A stretch of 64,000 bases of DNA, taken from positions 62,001 through 126,000 of the forward strand of contig NZ_RCVQ01000009.1 in assembly GCF_016107285.1 (NCBI RefSeq), given 5' to 3'. The translations under genes and the position numbers were made by a program. Shown piece after piece: positions 18,868 to 27,269 of the stretch (the stretch's first letter is position 1; the number at the start of each line of letters is the position of its first letter). Origin of the DNA: Roseomonas sp. KE0001. Lineage in GTDB: Bacteria > Pseudomonadota > Alphaproteobacteria > Acetobacterales > Acetobacteraceae. The notes under the pieces were generated by a model. That model searched no databases. It saw only the letters and a list, made by a program, of their open reading frames with translations, and had not been told where the DNA came from.

Positions 18868-19953
18868 ATGCCGCAGGGCGAAGCCTCTCAGGTCCGTCCT
18901 GCGGAAGTCTTTTCCCTCGCCATCGACGCCATGGGCGGTGACCACGCACCCGAGGCGGTGCTGGACGGCCTGGAGCTTGCCGCGGAGCGGCATCCCCAGG
19001 CCCGTTTTCTCCTGGTGGGCGATGAGACCCGGCTGACGCCTCTGCTGGCGCGCCGCCCCAAGGCGGCGCGACTCTGCTCGATCCGCCATGCCGCGGACGC
19101 CATTCCCGGGGATATGAAGCCGACCGCCGCGCTTCGCGTCCGCCACTCCTCGATGCGAATCGCCATCGACGCCGTCGCCGGCGGCGAGGCCGCGGGTGTG
19201 GTCTCGGCCGGCAATACGGGCGCGTTGATGGCGCTCGGCAAGATCGTCGTGAAGACGCTCCCGGAGATCGAGCGTCCCGCCCTGGCGGCCATCGGCCCTT
19301 CCGCCCGCGGCGATGTCGTGCTGCTCGACCTGGGCGCGAACGTCACCTGCGATGCGCGCAATCTGGTCGAGTTCGCGGTGATGGGCGATGCCTTCGCCAG
19401 GGCCGTCCTGGGGCTGTCGAAGCCCAGCATCGGGCTGCTGAATGTCGGCAGCGAGGAGCTGAAGGGCGACGACCGGGTTCGGCAGGCCGCCGACATTCTC
19501 CGGGAAAGCCCGTTGGCTTCCAGTTTCCATGGCTTCGTCGAAGGGCATGACATCACGGCGGGAACCGTGGACGTCATCGTCACCGACGGCTTCACGGGGA
19601 ATATAGCCCTGAAGACCGGGGAAGGGGCCTTCAAGCTGGTCGGCTCCCTGCTGAAGCAGGTCTTCACCTCCTCCCTCTCGGCCAAGCTCGGCTATCTCCT
19701 GGCCCGTCGCGCGCTCGACCGGCTTCGGGAATGGATGGACCCCAGGCGCTACAATGGCGCGGTCCTGGTCGGCCTGAACGGCGTGGTGGTGAAGAGCCAC
19801 GGTGGCACCGATGCCATCGGCTTCGCCCATGCCGTCGATGTCGCCATGGACATGGTGACACATGGCTTCAACCAGCGGATTCGCGAGGGCCTCTCCGCCC
19901 TGCCGCCGCGAACCAAGACGGCCGTGGCCGACGCCCATCTTCCCGGTCGGTGA
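18868..19953 (+). CDS. plsX: Phosphate acyltransferase
   Basis: Converts acyl-ACP to acyl-phosphate for the first acylation of glycerol-3-phosphate in phospholipid synthesis. The family opening 'LAIDAMGGDHAPEAVLDG' is at about residue 18, followed by 'GVVSAGNTGALMALGKI' and 'DVIVTDGFTGNIALKTGEG'. Length is about 361 residues from the ATG at 18868. A TTG at 18853 is also possible; neither has a strong Shine-Dalgarno. It lies between rpmF and fabH, 23 bases from the latter. It is a peripheral membrane enzyme. Confidence 0.96.
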   Translation: MPQGEASQVRPAEVFSLAIDAMGGDHAPEAVLDGLELAAERHPQARFLLVGDETRLTPLLARRPKAARLCSIRHAADAIPGDMKPTAALRVRHSSMRIAIDAVAGGEAAGVVSAGNTGALMALGKIVVKTLPEIERPALAAIGPSARGDVVLLDLGANVTCDARNLVEFAVMGDAFARAVLGLSKPSIGLLNVGSEELKGDDRVRQAADILRESPLASSFHGFVEGHDITAGTVDVIVTDGFTGNIALKTGEGAFKLVGSLLKQVFTSSLSAKLGYLLARRALDRLREWMDPRRYNGAVLVGLNGVVVKSHGGTDAIGFAHAVDVAMDMVTHGFNQRIREGLSALPPRTKTAVADAHLPGR

Positions 19954-19976
19954 CCGTGGCTTCAGGATCGATCCCC

Positions 19977-20930
19977 ATGACTCCTCGCAGCCTGATTCTC
20001 GGTACCGGCGGCTACCTGCCCGAGACGGTGCTGGACAACGAGGCTCTGGCCGCGCGCTACGGGCTGGACACGTCGGATGCCTGGATCCGGGAACGGACTG
20101 GCATCCGCCAGCGCCATCTGGCGGCGCCGGGGGAATCCGCCAGCGACATGGGCGCGGCGGCGGCCCGGGCGGCCCTGGAGCAGGCCGGGCTCGATGTCGG
20201 GGCGGTGGATGCGATCATCGTCGCGACCGCGACACCGGACGCCGCCTTTCCCTCCACGGCAGCCCGGCTTCAGGCCAAGCTCGGCATCAGCCGGGGCTTC
20301 GCTTTCGATGTCTCCGCGGCCTGTGCGGGCTTCGTCTATGCCTTGTCGATCGCGGATTCCATGCTGCGGACCGGGCAGGCGCGCTGCGCCCTTGTCATCG
20401 GGGCCGAAGTCTTTTCCCGGCTTATGGACTGGAAGGACCGGGGGACCTGCGTCCTCTTCGGCGATGGCGCCGGCGCGGTGGTGCTCCAGGCCACCGAGAC
20501 GCCGGGGGATCGGGGGCTCCTCTCCTGCCATCTGCACGCGGATGGCCGGCATGGCGACATTCTGTATGTGGAGCAGGAGGTCGGGCTCCTGCGCATGACG
20601 GGGCGCGAGGTGTTCCGGCACGCCGTGAGCAAGCTGGCCGCCGCGGTCGACGAGGCCCTGGCGGCGAACGGCCTGGACAAGTCCGAGGTCTCCTGGCTCG
20701 TGCCGCACCAGGCCAATGCCCGCATCATCGACGCGATGGGGCGCAAGCTGGGACTGCCGCCGGAGCGCGTGGTCATGACGGTGGACCGCCATGCCAATAC
20801 CTCGGCGGCCTCGATTCCTCTGGCTCTGGCGGAGGCGACGCGGGACGGGCGTGTGCAGCGCGGCGATCTGATCCTGATGGAGGCGATCGGCGGAGGTCTG
20901 ACCTGGGGCGCCGCGCTGGCTCGGTTCTGA
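19977..20930 (+). CDS. fabH: Beta-ketoacyl-ACP synthase III
   Basis: Initiates type II fatty-acid synthesis by condensing acetyl-CoA with malonyl-ACP. The 317-residue protein has the complete Cys-His-Asn triad: C116 in 'DVSAACAGFVYAL', H244 in 'WLVPHQANARII' and N274 in 'RHANTSAASIP'. The closing 'GGGLTWGAALARF' is typical. The ATG at 19977 lies 23 bases after the plsX stop. The ihfA gene that often follows fabH in related genomes is absent; dksA comes next after a 313-base gap. Confidence 0.97.
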   Translation: MTPRSLILGTGGYLPETVLDNEALAARYGLDTSDAWIRERTGIRQRHLAAPGESASDMGAAAARAALEQAGLDVGAVDAIIVATATPDAAFPSTAARLQAKLGISRGFAFDVSAACAGFVYALSIADSMLRTGQARCALVIGAEVFSRLMDWKDRGTCVLFGDGAGAVVLQATETPGDRGLLSCHLHADGRHGDILYVEQEVGLLRMTGREVFRHAVSKLAAAVDEALAANGLDKSEVSWLVPHQANARIIDAMGRKLGLPPERVVMTVDRHANTSAASIPLALAEATRDGRVQRGDLILMEAIGGGLTWGAALARF

Positions 20931-21243
20931 TCTGTCGGAATATCGAGAGAAAACGGTTTTTTGATACTGCTTTCCTGCCGCAAGGACCTATAGCCTGGAT
21001 GGCGAACCCGGTGCCTGGGTCCGGTTCCGAAGAAAGGCCTTGCCGCCGCTGTTTCAGGGAGTGCCGGTAAAAGGTGCGATGGCCGAAAGGCTTGACGCCG
21101 AATGCGGCAATTCCGAAGTTCCGTAAAAAATTCATATGCCTACGCCTTGGTGGTCGGGCTGGCTTTTCGGTATTACTGCCGTTATGTTCCGGCCGTTTCC
21201 GGGAGGCAGGAATTTTGCGGATGATCCTTTCGGTCGGAGATCG
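20931..21243 (+). other. Long dksA leader with no recognised gene
   Basis: A 313-base gap with lower GC than its surroundings. An upstream in-frame ATG at 21136 could extend DksA by 36 residues, but that stretch does not resemble DksA and has no Shine-Dalgarno. An AT-rich block near 20945-20975 ('AAAACGGTTTTTTGATACTG') may hold the promoter. The remainder is compatible with a structured 5' leader. No tRNA or known riboswitch was recognised. Confidence 0.4.
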
Positions 21244-21249
21244 ATGACG

Positions 21250-21666
21250 ATGTTGATTACCGTGCCGCCTGACTACCGGCCGTCCGATGCCGAAGAGTTC
21301 ATGTCTCCCTTGCAGCAGGAGTATTTCCGCCAGAAGTTGTTGAAGTGGCGGCAGGATCTCCTTCGGGAAGCGGGAGATACCCTAGCAAGCCTCAGCGAAG
21401 GCGGGATATCCGAAGCCGATCTGACCGACCGCGCCAGCGTGGAGACAGATCGCGCTCTCGAACTGCGCACCCGCGACCGTGCCAGGAAGCTGATCTCGAA
21501 GATTGATCAGGCTCTCGAACGTATCGAGAACGGCACATACGGCTATTGCGAGGAGACCGGGGAGCCCATCGGTTTGCGTCGGCTCGAGGCGCGCCCGATC
21601 GCGACCCTTTCCATCGAGGCGCAAGAGCGGCACGAGAAGATGGAGCGCATTCACCGCGACGACTGA
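21250..21666 (+). CDS. dksA: DksA-family RNA polymerase-binding transcription factor
   Basis: Secondary-channel regulator of RNA polymerase that works with ppGpp in the stringent response. The coiled-coil arm spans about residues 15-100. The tip contains 'EADLTDRASVETD', matching the acidic DxxDxA motif needed for activity. The zinc-finger region 'GYCEETGEPIGLRRLEARP' keeps one cysteine only, as in many alphaproteobacterial DksA proteins. Two ATGs lie close together (21244, 21250); the GGAGA at 21236 is 9 bases before the second, which is used (138 residues). It is monocistronic with a long leader. Confidence 0.93.
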   Translation: MLITVPPDYRPSDAEEFMSPLQQEYFRQKLLKWRQDLLREAGDTLASLSEGGISEADLTDRASVETDRALELRTRDRARKLISKIDQALERIENGTYGYCEETGEPIGLRRLEARPIATLSIEAQERHEKMERIHRDD

Positions 21667-22037
21667 TTTGCCGGCGGGCGGAGTGGCAGGACGTGGAGAA
21701 GGCGGTGTCTTTTCCGCGATCTTCCCCGGCCCTTCGGCCCTGGCGGGAACCAGCTTCTTATTGCTTGCAATGCCGTGCGATCCGGTGCATCTGCCGCCGC
21801 GACGGTGATTGCGGCAGAACCCCTGCGGTTTGCCGCCATCGATTCTGGCGGATGGTTTGATCATCTTCCTCCCTTGCGTCCCGGCCGCCTGGCCGGGGCG
21901 GTTCCGGCTCAGGGGATGATCTCGCGGTCCGGCTGGACTGACACCCAATCCAGCGAGCGCGCGGTACGGGAAGCCGCGCCGATCTCGTATGAAGATTTCC
22001 CGCGCGGCTCGCGCCGCGACGCGTATGGAGGCCCCCC
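21667..22037 (+). other. Leader region between dksA and fusA with a bulged hairpin
   Basis: A 371-base gap with no convincing reading frame. A stable hairpin at 21811-21836 pairs GCGGCAGAACC with GGTTTGCCGC (one bulged G, CCTGC loop). It could end the dksA transcript or be part of the fusA leader; no T-run follows. The fusA Shine-Dalgarno (TGGAGG, about 22025) and GTG start close the region. No tRNA or known RNA family was recognised. Confidence 0.4.
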
Positions 22038-24119
22038 GTGGCGCGCACACCGCTCGAGAAGATCCGCAACATCGGCATTACGGCGCATATCGACGCCGGC
22101 AAGACGACGACGACCGAGCGGATCCTTTACTACACCGGCAAGTCCCACAAGATCGGTGAGGTCCACGAGGGCAACACCACCACCGACTACATGGAGCAGG
22201 AGCGTGAGCGTGGCATCACGATCACCTCCGCTGCCGTGACGGCCGAGTGGAAGGGCCACCGGATCAACGTCATCGACACCCCGGGCCACATCGACTTCAA
22301 CATCGAGGTCAACCGCTCGCTGCGCGTGCTCGATGGCGCCGTCTTCGTGATCGAGGGCGTGGCCGGCGTGCAGCCGCAGTCCGAGACCAACTGGCGCCTG
22401 GCCGACCGCTACAACGTGCCGCGCATCATCTACATCAACAAGCTGGACCGCACGGGCGCCGACTTCTACCGCGCCGCCGCGACCCTGACCGAGAAGCTCG
22501 GCATCAACTGGGTGGCCCTGCAGCTGCCGATCGGCATCGAGGATACCCTGAAGGGCGTCGTCGACCTGGTCGAGATGAAGGCCCTGATCTGGGAAGGCGA
22601 CGAACTCGGCGCCAAGTACCACGAGGCCCCGATCCCGGACGACCTGAAGGAGAAGGCGGCCGAGTACCGCCAGCTCCTGCTCGACACCGCCCTGTCCGTC
22701 GATGACGCGGCGATGGAAGAGTATTTCGACAAGGGCGACGTCTCCGTCGAGACCCTGAAGAAGTGCATCAAGAAGGGCACGATCTCCGGCGCCTTCCGTC
22801 CGGTCGTCTGCGGCTCCTCCTTCAAGAACAAGGGTGTGCAGCCGCTGCTGGATGCCGTCTGCGACTACCTGCCGAGCCCGGTGGAAGTCGAGGGCATCAT
22901 GGTCGCCCCCGAGGAAGGCCAGGACGAGAACACCCCGCGCCGTATCATCGAGGTGAGCGAGACCGCGCCGTTCTCCGCGCTCGCCTTCAAGATGATCAAC
23001 GACAAGTACGGCAACCTGACCTTCATCCGCGTCTATGCCGGCGTGGTGCGCCAGGGCGATACCGTCCTGAACACCGCCAAGGGCAACAAGGAACGCATCG
23101 GCCGCATGTTCCAGATGCATGCCGATAAGCGTGAGGAAGTGAAGGAGGTGTTCGCCGGCGACATCGTCGCCATCGTGGGCCTGAAGGACACCCTGACGGG
23201 TGACACCCTGGCCGACCCGGCGGACCCCGTCGTGCTCGAGCGCATGGCCTTCCCGGTGCCGGTCATCGACATCTCCGTCGAGCCCAAGACCAAGGATGGC
23301 GTGGAGAAGATGACGCTCGGCCTGCAGAAGCTGGCCGGCGAGGACCCCTCCCTGCGTCTGAAGACCGACCAGGAGACCGGCCAGACCATCCTGTCCGGCA
23401 TGGGCGAGCTCCACCTCGAGATCATCATCGACCGCCTGAAGCGCGAGTATGGCGTGGACGCCAACATCGGCGCGCCGCAGGTGGCCTATCGTGAGACGAT
23501 CACGAAGGCGCACACCGAGACCTACACCCACAAGAAGCAGTCGGGTGGTTCGGGCCAGTTCGCCGAGGTGAAGATCACCTTCGAGCCCAAGGAGCGGAAC
23601 GAGGGCATCGAGTTCGTCAATGCCGTCGTCGGCGGCTCGGTGCCGAAGGAGTACATCCCGGCGGTCGAGAAGGGCATCAAGGTCCAGGCCGATACCGGCG
23701 TGCTGGCCGGCTTCCCGACGGTGGACTTCAAGTACACCCTGACGGACGGCAAGTACCACGACGTCGACTCCTCGGCCCTGGCCTTCGAGATCGCCGCCAA
23801 GGCCTGCTTCCGCGAGGGCATGAAGAAGGCCGGCCCGGTGATCCTGGAGCCGATCATGGACGTCGAGGTGACGACGCCGCAGGATCATGTCGGTGACGTG
23901 GTGGGCGACCTCAACCGTCGCCGTGGCGTGATCCAGAGCCAGGATATGGCCGGCACTTCGGTCATCGTCCGCGCTCATGTGCCGCTGAAGGAGATGTTCG
24001 GCTACATCTCCAACCTGCGGGGCATGACCAAGGGCCGCGCCTCCTTCTCGATGCAGTTCCACCACTACGATCCGGTGCCGCGCAACGTCGCCGACGAGAT
24101 CATGAAGCAGAGCGCCTGA
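22038..24119 (+). CDS. fusA: Elongation factor G
   Basis: Ribosomal translocase GTPase of 693 residues. G1 is '[14 protein letters not shown]' (about 17-30), G2/switch I includes '[14 protein letters not shown]', G3 is 'DTPGHIDF' and G4 is '[11 protein letters not shown]'. Domain IV appears as '[17 protein letters not shown]', and domain V ends with '[16 protein letters not shown]'. The start is a GTG with GGAGG six bases upstream. Codon use is strongly biased to optimal codons, as expected for a highly expressed gene. It is not next to rpsL, rpsG or tuf, and has a strong terminator directly downstream, so it is its own transcription unit. Confidence 0.98.
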   Translation: MARTPLEKIRNIGITAHIDAGKTTTTERILYYTGKSHKIGEVHEGNTTTDYMEQERERGITITSAAVTAEWKGHRINVIDTPGHIDFNIEVNRSLRVLDGAVFVIEGVAGVQPQSETNWRLADRYNVPRIIYINKLDRTGADFYRAAATLTEKLGINWVALQLPIGIEDTLKGVVDLVEMKALIWEGDELGAKYHEAPIPDDLKEKAAEYRQLLLDTALSVDDAAMEEYFDKGDVSVETLKKCIKKGTISGAFRPVVCGSSFKNKGVQPLLDAVCDYLPSPVEVEGIMVAPEEGQDENTPRRIIEVSETAPFSALAFKMINDKYGNLTFIRVYAGVVRQGDTVLNTAKGNKERIGRMFQMHADKREEVKEVFAGDIVAIVGLKDTLTGDTLADPADPVVLERMAFPVPVIDISVEPKTKDGVEKMTLGLQKLAGEDPSLRLKTDQETGQTILSGMGELHLEIIIDRLKREYGVDANIGAPQVAYRETITKAHTETYTHKKQSGGSGQFAEVKITFEPKERNEGIEFVNAVVGGSVPKEYIPAVEKGIKVQADTGVLAGFPTVDFKYTLTDGKYHDVDSSALAFEIAAKACFREGMKKAGPVILEPIMDVEVTTPQDHVGDVVGDLNRRRGVIQSQDMAGTSVIVRAHVPLKEMFGYISNLRGMTKGRASFSMQFHHYDPVPRNVADEIMKQSA

Positions 24120-24155
24120 CACCTGATCGGGGTTCCGATCCATCAGCTTCTTTCG

Positions 24156-24183
24156 AACGCGGGCCAGACTGGCCCGCGTTTTT
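24156..24183 (+). terminator. Rho-independent terminator of fusA
   Basis: A perfect 11-bp stem, AACGCGGGCCA (24156-24166) with TGGCCCGCGTT (24170-24180), closes a GAC loop and is followed by a T-run (TTTCGTTTCG). It starts 37 bases after the fusA stop and is the clearest intrinsic terminator in the window. Confidence 0.9.
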
Positions 24184-24260
24184 CGTTTCGGTGGGAAGCA
24201 TCATGCTACCAATCGTCTCCAAGCTCTGTGAGGCTTGAAGGCGGGAGTGGAATCTCCAAC

Positions 24261-24578
24261 ATGTCCGCCATGCAATCCGGTCAAGACCATCGCCCTGTCC
24301 TGGACATGACGCCCGACGGCGAATTCAAGGGGCCGGCGCCTCGCCCCACGACGTGGCTGGACAGGCTTCTGCTGAGGCTGGGTGGCGTGGCGGCGCTTGT
24401 CGCACTGGTGGCGCTTGGCGTGGTGGTGGCGGGGATCGCCGTGGCGTTCTTCGCGATTGCCCTGCCTGTGGCCCTAATCGCCGGGCTCGTGGCCTTCGGC
24501 ACCCTGTGGTGGCGAGCGCGGCGGAACGGCGAGAGCCTGCGCTTCGAGGCCATGGCCCGGCGATACCGGAGCCGCTGA
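24261..24578 (+). CDS. Small membrane protein of unknown function
   Basis: A 105-residue protein with a polar N terminus of about 35 residues, one long or two closely spaced hydrophobic segments (about 38-90, 'VAALVALVALGVVVAGIAVA') and a basic C-terminal tail ('WWRARRNGESLRFEAMARRY'). The ATG at 24261 has GGGAG upstream. No known domain was recognised. It lies between the fusA terminator and the convergent comM-like gene, so its context gives no functional hint. Confidence 0.65.
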   Translation: MSAMQSGQDHRPVLDMTPDGEFKGPAPRPTTWLDRLLLRLGGVAALVALVALGVVVAGIAVAFFAIALPVALIAGLVAFGTLWWRARRNGESLRFEAMARRYRSR

Positions 24579-24594
24579 ACGGCCTACCGCCGTC

Positions 24595-26097
24595 TCAGAC
24601 CAGGGCGGCGAGCCGGCTGCGGTGCCGGTAGGTGAGGGCCTCGGCCATGTGGCGGCGTTTCACCACATCGCTTTCCTCCAGGTCCGCGATGGTGCGCGCG
24701 ACCCGGAGGCATCGGACATAGCCGCGATTGGACAAGGCGAGCTGGGTGGTGGCACGGTCCGCCAGAGCCAGCGCCTCCTGCGACAGAGCCGGGACGAGCG
24801 TGTCCAGCGCCTCCTCGGCGTTGCTGACGCCGCGTTCACGCTGCCGCGTGCGGGCCTGAGTGACCCTTGCTGCCACCGTCGTGCTGCTCTCTCCCAGCGG
24901 CACCCTTGCGATCTCGCCCGGCGATATCGGCGCCATCCCGATCACCATGTCGATGCGATCGAGCAGGGGCCCTGAGAGCTTCTGCTGATAGGTCTCGCCG
25001 CAGCGGGGCGCGGAGCCGCATTCCCGGCTCGCCTCGCCCAGGTGACCGCATCGGCACGGATTCATCGCCGCGATCAGCTGGAACCGGGCCGGATAACTGA
25101 CATGGGCCGCGGCCCGGCTGATGGTGCAGAAGCCGGTCTCCAAAGGCTGGCGCAGCGCCTCCAGGGCAGGGCGGCCGAACTCCGGAAGCTCGTCAAGGAA
25201 CAGCACCCCATGATGCGCAAGGCTGATCTCGCCGGGACGCGCTTTTGGCCCCCCGCCGACCAGTGCGGCCTGGCTGGCGGAGTGGTGGGGACTCCGGAAG
25301 GGTGGTCTCGATGATATCCGTCCCCCCTCGAGAAGCCCGGCAACGCTGCGGATCAGGCTGACCTCCAGGGCCTGCGCGGGGGTCAGATCCGGCAAAAGGC
25401 CGGCGATGCGGGAGGCCAGCATGGACTTGCCGGCGCCTGGAGGCCCGGAGAGCAGCAGGTTGTGGTTGCCCGCGGCGGCGATCTCCAAGGCGCGCTTGGC
25501 GGCCTCCTGGCCGCGCACCTGGGACAGGCACGCTTGGCCTGCCGTGGAGGTCTCCAGGGCTGGCGGCTGTGGCGCGGAGAGCAATTGCTTTCCGTTGAGA
25601 TGCGCGATGATCTGCGGGAGATCGCGGGCCGCCAGGATCTCGACGGAGCCGGCCCAGGCCGCTTCGCCACCCTGGGCGAGGGGGCATATCAGCCCCAGTT
25701 CCCGTTCCGCCGCGCCCAGAGCGGCCGGAAGGATGCCGGCCACGGGACCGATGGCCCCATCCAGGGCCAGTTCGCCCAGGGCGGCAAAGCCCTCCAGTTC
25801 CTCGGAAGGCACGATGTCCATCGCCGCGAGAAGAGCGAGGGCGATCGGCAGGTCGAAATGCGAACCTTCCTTCTGCAGGCTTGCCGGCGCGAGATTGACC
25901 AGGATGCGCTTGGGGGGGAGGCTCAGCCCCATGCCGTTCAGGGCGGCGCGCACCCGCTCGCGGCTCTCGGTGATCGCCTTGTCCGGCAGGCCGACCAGGA
26001 TGAAAGCGGGCAGTCCGCCGGTGATCTGGACCTGCACCTCCACCGGCACGGTTTCGATACCGGAGAAGGCGAAGCTGGCCAGACGGACGATGCTCAT
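24595..26097 (-). CDS. comM: ComM/YifB-family Mg-chelatase-like AAA+ ATPase
   Basis: A 500-residue AAA+ protein. Homologues act as hexameric helicases that promote branch migration during integration of transforming DNA. The N-terminal Lon-protease-like domain is seen in 'VRLASFAFSGIETVPVEVQV' and 'GLPDKAITESRERVRAAL'. The ATPase has Walker A 'LLSGPPGAGKSMLA', Walker B 'GVLFLDELPEF' and the Mg-chelatase C-terminal domain ending 'YRHRSRLAALV'. It lies 44 bases downstream of the deacetylase-like gene on the same strand. Natural competence is not shown by this gene alone. Confidence 0.93.
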   Translation of the reverse strand: MSIVRLASFAFSGIETVPVEVQVQITGGLPAFILVGLPDKAITESRERVRAALNGMGLSLPPKRILVNLAPASLQKEGSHFDLPIALALLAAMDIVPSEELEGFAALGELALDGAIGPVAGILPAALGAAERELGLICPLAQGGEAAWAGSVEILAARDLPQIIAHLNGKQLLSAPQPPALETSTAGQACLSQVRGQEAAKRALEIAAAGNHNLLLSGPPGAGKSMLASRIAGLLPDLTPAQALEVSLIRSVAGLLEGGRISSRPPFRSPHHSASQAALVGGGPKARPGEISLAHHGVLFLDELPEFGRPALEALRQPLETGFCTISRAAAHVSYPARFQLIAAMNPCRCGHLGEASRECGSAPRCGETYQQKLSGPLLDRIDMVIGMAPISPGEIARVPLGESSTTVAARVTQARTRQRERGVSNAEEALDTLVPALSQEALALADRATTQLALSNRGYVRCLRVARTIADLEESDVVKRRHMAEALTYRHRSRLAALV

Positions 26098-26141
26098 GGC
26101 GGCAGATTACAGATCCACCACCAGATCATCAACTTAATGGA

Positions 26142-27179
26142 TTATCGCCCGTGCCAGCCATCGAGGAAGCTCAACAGGAGGCTTCCTATGAGATCGACGT
26201 TGTAGCCGCCCTCCTGGGCAAGCACGGTGGGAAGGCCGAGGCCTGCCAACAGCGCCCCGGCGCGCGCGAAGCCGTCCCGCGTGACCTTGAGAAAGCTCAA
26301 CGGCTCCTGCTCGGACGCATCGAAGCCGAGGGGGATGACGAGCGCGTCCGGCCGGAAGGCCTGGCTGCGTTCGATGGCATGAGAAAGCGCGGCGAGCCAC
26401 GCCTCGTCGCCCGACCCGCGCGGGAGGGGGAGGTTGTGGTTGTGCCCTAGCCCCCGGCCACCGCCCCGCTCCTCGTCATACCCGACATACCAGGGATAGT
26501 AGCCCGCGGGATCGCCGTGCAGGGACACCGTCAGGACATCGTCCCGCTCCCAGAAGATGCCCTGCGTTCCGTTGCCGTGATGGGCATCGATATCGATGAT
26601 GGCGACCCTGGCCGCGCCGCCACGGCGCAGGCGTTCGGCTGCCAGGGCGCTGTTGTTGACGTAGCAGTGCCCGCCGGCCCGCGCGGCATAGGCATGGTGG
26701 CCGGGGGGCCGGCTCAGCGCATAGGCCAGGCCGCCCCCGGCGCTCACGGAGCCGGCGGCGGCAAGGGCGCAGGAGGCGGCGGAGAGGATCGACTCCCAGC
26801 TGCCGGGCCCGATCGGGCATGCCGTATCGGCGGTGTACCAGCCGGTCCGCGCCAGGATCGAGGAGGTCAGGCGGGCCCCCTGCGCCAGCATCTCAGGGGA
26901 GGGGTGCATGTTGGCCACCACCTCCGGCCCCTTTTCGGGAAGGGCCGCCCAGGCTTTCGCGGCCTCCGCCAGAAAGGCGACATAGCCGGCGTCGTGGATG
27001 TCGAGCAGCGCCGCGGGCTCGACCAGCGGCGGCGTCTCCACGGCGGTCCCGCTGCCTCGAAGCGCGGCAAGGAGCGCCTCCGCCCGCTGCGGTATCTCGA
27101 AGTTGCGGCGGACCGATCCTCTCTGGAGGAAGAAATGCGGCGAATGCCGCGTCTGATCGGGATGGGCAAAGGCGCGCAT
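26142..27179 (-). CDS. Acetylpolyamine amidohydrolase-like deacetylase (class II HDAC family)
   Basis: A zinc deacetylase of 345 residues in the histone-deacetylase superfamily. Tandem histidines H161/H162 lie in 'SRPPGHHAYAARAGG', zinc ligands are D198 and H200 in 'AIIDIDAHHGNGTQ' and D287 in 'PLGFDASEQEP', and the catalytic tyrosine is Y326 in 'QEGGYNVDL'. The spacing matches the acetylpolyamine amidohydrolase of Mycoplana, which removes acetyl groups from acetylated polyamines. 'HGDPAGYYPWYVGYDEERG' is typical of that group. It is divergent from the peptide-transport operon across about 90 bases, so a shared regulatory region is possible. Confidence 0.88.
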   Translation of the reverse strand: MRAFAHPDQTRHSPHFFLQRGSVRRNFEIPQRAEALLAALRGSGTAVETPPLVEPAALLDIHDAGYVAFLAEAAKAWAALPEKGPEVVANMHPSPEMLAQGARLTSSILARTGWYTADTACPIGPGSWESILSAASCALAAAGSVSAGGGLAYALSRPPGHHAYAARAGGHCYVNNSALAAERLRRGGAARVAIIDIDAHHGNGTQGIFWERDDVLTVSLHGDPAGYYPWYVGYDEERGGGRGLGHNHNLPLPRGSGDEAWLAALSHAIERSQAFRPDALVIPLGFDASEQEPLSFLKVTRDGFARAGALLAGLGLPTVLAQEGGYNVDLIGSLLLSFLDGWHGR

Positions 27180-27269
27180 GAACTCAGGCTATGCCGGACG
27201 GACGCCCTTGTCGATGCGGCTTTCCCAGGGTTAGCGTCGCAGTCTGGGATGCATCAACGGGAGACAAAG
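27180..27269. promoter_or_regulatory. Divergent promoter region of the deacetylase and peptide-transport operon
   Basis: A 90-base gap between the minus-strand deacetylase start (27179) and the transporter operon start (27270). It contains the operon's ACGGGAG Shine-Dalgarno near 27258. No clear palindromic operator was found, and no regulator gene is adjacent. Confidence 0.4.

Noticed and set aside
21136-21249. N-terminal extension of DksA from the ATG at 21136
   Set aside because: The extra 36 residues do not resemble DksA and the ATG lacks a ribosome binding site.
21909-24143. A 744-codon open frame on the minus strand opposite fusA
   Set aside because: The EF-G motifs on the plus strand are unambiguous, and the antisense product has shadow-type composition.
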